Source of the DNA: Candidatus Nanoarchaeia archaeon
GTDB lineage: Archaea > Nanobdellota > Nanobdellia > Tiddalikarchaeales > Tiddalikarchaeaceae
Length of the DNA stretch: 23,719 nt
Direction of reading: 5' to 3'
Assembly (NCBI GenBank): GCA_028704265.1
Contig: JAQVLH010000001.1
Coordinates: 1 to 23,719 of the forward strand
Part shown: positions 19,806 through 23,719 of the stretch, piece by piece
Numbering within the stretch: position 1 is the first letter of the stretch
Layout: each line of letters begins with the position of its first letter
Notes under the pieces: generated by a model
Told to the model about the DNA's origin: nothing
Databases searched by the model: none
The model's input: only the letters and a program-made list of their open reading frames with translations
Position numbers and translations under genes: made by a program

Positions 19806-20216
19806 ATGAATTGGTTTTTTTATGCAGTATCTGCAATGATTCTTCAAGGAATATTGGTATTTACAATTAAGCCTCTTTCATCAATTTTTAATCCGTTATT
19901 ACTATTATTTATGCAATATTTTGGAGGGTTAATTAGTGTAATAATTTATGTAAAAATTAAAAAGTTTAAATTAAAGATTAATAAAAAAGAATTATTGCTT
20001 GCATTGCTTTCAGGCTTTTTAGTTTCAACAGGATTATCTTTTTATTATTTGGCAATCAAGCTTGCTCCTATTTCAATAGTTTCACCTTTGCAAAGCATTG
20101 GAATAATGATGATGCAGGCATTTTTAGGATTTTTTGCTCTTAAAGAAAAAATAAGCAAAAAAGGATTAATTGGCATTGTCTGCTCTATTCTTTGCATAAT
20201 ATTTTTAACAATCTGA
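19806..20216 (+). CDS. Half-size EamA (DMT) transporter, pair 2 subunit B
   Basis: A 136-residue membrane protein with four or five helices, homologous to the gene at 18975. It begins NWFFYAVSAMILQGILVFTI and shares the FYYLAIKLAPISIVSPLQS helix, the ALKEKISKKGLIG turn and the terminal IIFLTI. It should pair with the product at 19406, which is frameshifted here. If that partner is truly lost, this subunit might act as a homodimer or join with the pair 1 subunit A. The PfkB kinase gene begins 18 bases downstream, so both may be on the same transcript. Confidence 0.82.
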   Translation: MNWFFYAVSAMILQGILVFTIKPLSSIFNPLLLLFMQYFGGLISVIIYVKIKKFKLKINKKELLLALLSGFLVSTGLSFYYLAIKLAPISIVSPLQSIGIMMMQAFLGFFALKEKISKKGLIGIVCSILCIIFLTI

Positions 20217-20234
20217 TGAGTAATAATTTACTTA

Positions 20235-21065
20235 ATGCTTGATATTCTTAGTATTGGTAATGCGAATGCTGACATTTATTCTAATGGAAAAATATTTCCA
20301 GGAGGCAGCGCAAATAATTTTGCAGTAGCATGCGCTAAATTAGGATTAAAATCAGGTTTTTTAGGAATTATTGGCAATGATGAAAAAGGAACTTTTTTAA
20401 TTAATAATTTAAAAAAAAATAAGGTAAAATCCTTTATTAGAATCTCTGATAAAAATACTGGCACTGTAAAAATTTTAAGCAAAGGTTTTAATAAAAAATT
20501 TATAAAATCTTTGGGAGCTAATGAAGAGCTTAAAAATTTAAATTTAGAGCCTTATTTAAAATTAACAAAAAATATTCATTTAGCAACCCCTCCAATAGAA
20601 TTATTAAAGCAATTGCCTGTTGGCTTAAATATTAGCGTTGACCCTGGAAAAGAATTATCAAATTATTCAATTACTCAATTAAAGCCGTATTTAAAAAATA
20701 TTAAAATTTTTTTTGCAACAGAGGATGAAGCAAAAAAAATAACGGGCAAAGATTATGATTTAGCTGCAAATGAGTTAATAAATTTAGGAGTTAAAATAGT
20801 TGCAATAAAAAGAAACAGTGCAGGAATTTATGTCAAAACGTTAAAAGAAGAATTTTCTAAAGATTATATTGACAGCAAAATTATTGATGCAACTGGAGGA
20901 GGAGACGCTTTTGCCAGCGCTTTCATTTCCGCGTTAATATTAAAAAAATCAGTTAAAGAAGCTGCAAATTGGGGTTTAATATCAAGCTCTATTAAATTAG
21001 AAAAATTAGGGGCACAAAATACTCCTTCTTTAATTAAATTAAAAAATCAAGTTTTAAAATTATAA
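20235..21065 (+). CDS. PfkB/ribokinase-family carbohydrate or nucleoside kinase
   Basis: A 276-residue kinase of the PfkB family, which moves the ATP gamma phosphate to a sugar, nucleoside or similar alcohol. The N-terminal LSIGNANADIYS and the substrate motif PGGSANNFAVACAKLGLKSG are followed by GIIGNDEKGTFLINNL (PfkB signature 1 area). The active-site motif is DATGGGDAFASAFISAL near residues 217-233, with Asp223 as the likely base, and the preceding AIKRNSAGIYVKT strand pair is typical. The protein is somewhat shorter than the usual 300-330 residues. Substrate is unknown; in this genome with a nucleoside phosphorylase, ribose or nucleosides are plausible. It follows the EamA transporter genes on the same strand. 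Confidence 0.88.
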   Translation: MLDILSIGNANADIYSNGKIFPGGSANNFAVACAKLGLKSGFLGIIGNDEKGTFLINNLKKNKVKSFIRISDKNTGTVKILSKGFNKKFIKSLGANEELKNLNLEPYLKLTKNIHLATPPIELLKQLPVGLNISVDPGKELSNYSITQLKPYLKNIKIFFATEDEAKKITGKDYDLAANELINLGVKIVAIKRNSAGIYVKTLKEEFSKDYIDSKIIDATGGGDAFASAFISALILKKSVKEAANWGLISSSIKLEKLGAQNTPSLIKLKNQVLKL

Positions 21066-21067
21066 TT

Positions 21068-21083
21068 AAAAAAAAAAAAAAAA
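21068..21083. other. Run of 16 A bases followed by an AT-rich palindromic stretch
   Basis: A perfect A16 run comes directly after the PfkB stop codon. AATTAGTTAATTATTTAATTAG follows at 21085-21106 and holds the TATA-like element TTATTTAAT, 21-36 bases before the lemA start at 21127. It may act as an upstream bending element. Confidence 0.45.
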
Positions 21084-21126
21084 GAATTAGTTAATTATTT
21101 AATTAGTCCGTTTTTAATTTAACAGC

Positions 21127-21678
21127 ATGGACATTTACACATTTGTATTAATAGCTGCTGCAGCAATTGCTTTATTATTTATTATTGTCTACAACAGTTT
21201 AATTAGCCTTAAAAATCAGGCTAAAAATGCTTGGGCACAGATTGATGTTCAATTAAAAAGAAGAAATGATTTAATTCCTAATTTAGTTGAAGCTGTAAAA
21301 GGTTATATGAAACATGAAAAAAGCGTTTTTACTGAGATTACAAAAGCAAGAGCTAGCATAATGTCAGCCAAATCAATTGAAAGCAAAGCTAAAGCTTCTA
21401 AAGAATTAAGCAGCGCATTAACTTCATTTTTTGCTGTTGCTGAAAATTATCCTACATTAAAAGCCAGCGAAAATTTCATGCAGCTTCAGGAAGAGATTAG
21501 CAGCACAGAGAATAAGATTGCTTACTCAAGGCAATATTACAATGATGTTGTAATGACATATAATATTAGAATTGAAATTTTTCCTCAAAGCTTAATCGCT
21601 AAAATTTTTAAATTTAATAAAATGGAATCATTCTTAGCAAATGAATCTGAGAAAAAAAATATTGAAATTAAATTATGA
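21127..21678 (+). CDS. lemA: LemA family membrane-anchored protein
   Basis: A 183-residue LemA protein. A single N-terminal membrane helix (residues 5-24, FVLIAAAAIALLFIIVYNSL) is followed by a helical bundle with all family landmarks: NAWAQIDVQLKRRNDLIPNL, VKGYMKHEK, the AENYPTLKASENFMQLQEEI segment, and YNDVVMTYN with the following FPQ. The bundle probably lies outside or at the membrane surface. LemA genes often sit beside htpX, as here, where the next gene overlaps by four bases (ATGA). The joint role is probably membrane-protein quality control, but the biochemical role of LemA is not established. The start ATG 21127 gives the normal length. Confidence 0.94.
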   Translation: MDIYTFVLIAAAAIALLFIIVYNSLISLKNQAKNAWAQIDVQLKRRNDLIPNLVEAVKGYMKHEKSVFTEITKARASIMSAKSIESKAKASKELSSALTSFFAVAENYPTLKASENFMQLQEEISSTENKIAYSRQYYNDVVMTYNIRIEIFPQSLIAKIFKFNKMESFLANESEKKNIEIKL

Positions 21679-22580
21679 AAAGATTAATGTTTGAAGAGAT
21701 TGAAAGGAACAAGATTAAATCCTGGATTTTAATCTTTTCATTTATTATAATAATAAGTCTTATTGGTTTATTATTTTCATATTTTTATGATTCTTATTCA
21801 ATATTATTAATAGTGATTTTTGTTTCAGTTTTTTATTCAATGATTGCTTATAATTCAGGTGATTCTATGATTCTTTCAATGCTTGGTGCCAAAGAAGCTG
21901 ATAAAATAAAACATGCAAGTTTTATTAACAGCATCCAAGGACTTGCAATTGCTGCCGGAATTCCTGCGCCAAAAGCTTACGTTATTGAAGATTCTGCGCT
22001 TAACGCTTTTGCTACAGGCAAAGAGCCAAAAACTGCTTCTATTACAATAACTACTGGACTTTTAGAAAAACTTAATAGGGAAGAATTGGAGGGTGTTGTT
22101 GCTCATGAAATGAGCCACATAAAAAACTATGACATCAGATTCATGATGCTTGCAGTGGTATTGGCAGGATTAATAACTCTTTTAAGCGATTTCTTTTTGA
22201 GGTCATTTCTTTACAGAAAAAGAAGCTCGAATAATTCAAGAAGCAAAGGTGGAAGTGCTGAAATAATATTTATTGCCGCAGGCTTGATTCTTGCAATTCT
22301 TAGTCCCCTTATTGGCAAGATTATTCAATTAGCAGTAAGCAGGCAGAGAGAATACTTGGCTGATGCTAATAGTGTTGTTTTAACAAGGAATCCAACTGGG
22401 ATTATTAATGCGCTTAAAAAAATTAGCACTGACCCTGACCCATTGGTTGATTCGGCTAATAAAGCAACTGCTCATTTATTTATCTCAAGCCCTTTTAAAA
22501 AAAACACTAATGCTATAAATAATTTATTCTCAACCCACCCCCCAATAAATGACAGAATTAAAAAATTACAAGAAATGTAA
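21675..22580 (+). CDS. htpX: HtpX-type membrane zinc metalloprotease (M48)
   Basis: A 301-residue M48 peptidase. Two membrane helices lie at residues 16-58, and two more around 155-175 and 196-218. The zinc site is VVAHEMSHIKNYD with His144, Glu145 and His148; the third ligand is Glu226 in SRQREYLADANS. A GLLEKLNREELEG segment precedes the site as in other HtpX proteins. The last part carries FSTHPPINDRIKKLQ, typical of the family. HtpX degrades misfolded membrane proteins with its active site in the cytosol. The operon with lemA is a common arrangement. All catalytic residues are present. Confidence 0.95.
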   Translation: MKRLMFEEIERNKIKSWILIFSFIIIISLIGLLFSYFYDSYSILLIVIFVSVFYSMIAYNSGDSMILSMLGAKEADKIKHASFINSIQGLAIAAGIPAPKAYVIEDSALNAFATGKEPKTASITITTGLLEKLNREELEGVVAHEMSHIKNYDIRFMMLAVVLAGLITLLSDFFLRSFLYRKRSSNNSRSKGGSAEIIFIAAGLILAILSPLIGKIIQLAVSRQREYLADANSVVLTRNPTGIINALKKISTDPDPLVDSANKATAHLFISSPFKKNTNAINNLFSTHPPINDRIKKLQEM

Positions 22581-22581
22581 T

Positions 22582-22677
22582 TTATTGCTTTAAAGATACT
22601 TTATTAGTCATTCCATATTTGCTCTTTTCAATTAATTTTTTATTTTCTAATGATTTTATTCCCCTTGAAATATTTTT
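22582..22677 (-). pseudogene. Relic of a winged-helix transcription regulator (C-terminal 31 codons)
   Basis: On the minus strand a frame open from 22677 to the TAA at 22582-22584 reads KNISRGIKSLENKKLIEKSK then YGMTNKVSLKQ. This is just what the recognition helix and wing of a MarR-type or similar winged helix look like. A stop codon stands directly upstream (22678-22680) and no start codon lies before it, so the N-terminal part is missing. Only about 20 bases separate it from the stop of the surface-protein gene. It appears to be the tail of a deleted gene. I cannot rule out that the match is accidental. Confidence 0.45.
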
Positions 22678-22701
22678 TTATTTAAAATTTTATATCTATA
22701 A

Positions 22702-23719
22702 TCACCATTCGCATTCTTGCTCAACAATGTCTATTGCATAAGGTGCGTAAGTATAATCTTCCGACTCTTCAACGATTGCTCTTATTTCCCAAGGAGTCAC
22801 GTATCCTTGTGTCCAAAAATCATTAATTATTACACTAAAAGTTGTGCTTTCAGGATCGAGTGATTTTCTTACGCAAACAATTTCATCATTCAATGTTTCT
22901 TTAGTCCATGAGCCGCAATTAATAGTTGCTGTACCAAAATTTGTAAATAAAAGCTTCAAAACTGAACCTATTGAACCTCCTAGTGCGGTGCCTGAAAAAG
23001 TGAAAGTGTGATATCCCCAAGATTTAGAATCACTGTAATCAGCATAAGTGGAATCATCAGGATGGTATCTGTCAAACACGCAATCAGAACTTGTTATTTT
23101 AACATTTGGCCTTTTATTTAAAATAGCTGTAAGAGTAATATTTTCTATTAATTCTATTCCGCATTCAGTAATATTTTCATTATAATTATCTATTAATCCT
23201 CCAAGGTAGCATTCAGTGCCCTGCCATTCTGCAAAATAAACATCTGACAAGAAATTTGCTTTTATAACAATATAGTTATCTTTTGGAAATTCTGCTATGC
23301 ATTGAGTTTCAGTGCAATTCTCAATATTATTATATTCTTCTATATACATTAATGAACGTGCAGCAGGAGCTGAACCTGATTTCAAAACAGTGACTTTTAT
23401 AATTTCATCCTCTTCTTCCTCACTTGTATACATCGAATTTTGCCCTAATTCTGATTCATCGCTAACAACATTAATGCTTGGATAATTGCAGCTTATAATA
23501 TTCTCTGCATTAATAACGCAGATTTCAAAAGAATATTCTCCTGCTAATATAGGAATTCCTGCACTGTATCCATCAACACCAACTGATGTGCCAGGAGGCA
23601 TAATTCCGTAACTCATTGAACCTAACCTGTAAGTATATATTTCATTGCTTTCTTCGTAAAATTCTATTAATTGCTTATTGCAAATTTCTCCTACAACACA
23701 TCCACAATAAGTACCATTA
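22702..23719 (-). CDS. Large extracellular protein with Ig-like and InlB-like repeat domains (5' end outside window)
   Basis: The frame stays open to the end of the window, so at least 338 residues are the C-terminal part of a longer protein; the ATG at 23616 is internal. Domains in order: a Cys-rich start (YCGCVVGEIC), a putative Ig-like domain with the pattern MPPGTSVGVDGYSAGIPILA then GEYSFEICV, an acidic linker (TSEEEEDEI), and an InlB B-repeat-like domain with DVYFAEWQGTECYLGG and ECGIELIENITLTAIL. A last strand-rich domain with paired cysteines ends in CEW. Several N-x-S/T sequons (for example NCT, NIT) could be glycosylated. No membrane anchor is seen at the C-terminus. It is probably a secreted or cell-surface adhesin-like protein. 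Confidence 0.72.
   Translation of the reverse strand, partial: NGTYCGCVVGEICNKQLIEFYEESNEIYTYRLGSMSYGIMPPGTSVGVDGYSAGIPILAGEYSFEICVINAENIISCNYPSINVVSDESELGQNSMYTSEEEEDEIIKVTVLKSGSAPAARSLMYIEEYNNIENCTETQCIAEFPKDNYIVIKANFLSDVYFAEWQGTECYLGGLIDNYNENITECGIELIENITLTAILNKRPNVKITSSDCVFDRYHPDDSTYADYSDSKSWGYHTFTFSGTALGGSIGSVLKLLFTNFGTATINCGSWTKETLNDEIVCVRKSLDPESTTFSVIINDFWTQGYVTPWEIRAIVEESEDYTYAPYAIDIVEQECEW

Noticed and set aside
1..23719. tRNA, rRNA, CRISPR arrays, IS elements
   Set aside because: I looked for cloverleaf-type G+C islands, regularly spaced repeats and transposase-like proteins in all gaps and found none.

Overview
The window looks like a piece of an archaeal chromosome, most likely from a small-genome, very AT-rich DPANN-type lineage (Woesearchaeota or Pacearchaeota are my best guess, an inference). 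The archaeal signs are a TFB transcription factor, an RPA-like OB-fold protein, a MinD-type ATPase, split NOL1/NOP2/Sun methyltransferase and PUA genes, and archaeal core promoters. In many genes a TATA-like element lies about 19-35 bases before the ATG, which fits leaderless transcripts. Shine-Dalgarno sequences are rare, with clear ones at only two starts. A LemA-HtpX pair, RDD protein, half-size EamA transporters and ECF transporter fit a reduced, scavenging lifestyle. I saw no tRNA, rRNA, CRISPR array or insertion sequence.

Layout. 1-1200: the C-terminal end of a winged-helix protein, two small unknown genes, and a noncoding stretch with four TTCCC(C)TA motifs. 1200-5250: minD, a possible degenerate sugar-kinase-fold protein, an RNA m5C methyltransferase overlapping a PUA-type partner, and an unknown protein. 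5347-8410: a GNAT-like small protein, a dephospho-CoA-kinase-like P-loop protein, histidyl-tRNA synthetase, an RDD membrane protein, and a serine/arginine/glycine-rich repeat protein with a zinc module. 8444-9607: a Fur-family regulator divergent from a ZIP metal transporter, with a perfect 19-base Fur-type palindrome between them. 9644-12719: a small membrane protein, TFB, the OB-fold protein, a coiled-coil protein, an endonuclease III-like glycosylase without iron-sulfur cysteines, and a protein with a repetitive acidic tail.

12962-16809 is a nucleoside phosphorylase followed by a complete ECF transporter (S component, EcfT, two ATPases). The ATPase motif losses are complementary, so one composite ATP site should be canonical and the other degenerate. 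16813-18540 (minus strand) holds two paralogous nitroreductases around a SAM methyltransferase. 18583-20216 carries two tandem pairs of half-size EamA transporters, one member frameshifted in a T run, followed by a PfkB kinase. 21127-22580 is lemA-htpX. A relic of a winged-helix gene lies at 22582-22677, and the window ends inside a large surface protein with Ig-like and InlB-like domains.

The strongest regulatory story is the Fur box shared by the regulator and the ZIP transporter. The strongest mechanistic story is the asymmetric ECF ATPase pair in what looks like a nucleoside-salvage cluster. No wholly new multi-gene system is evident.
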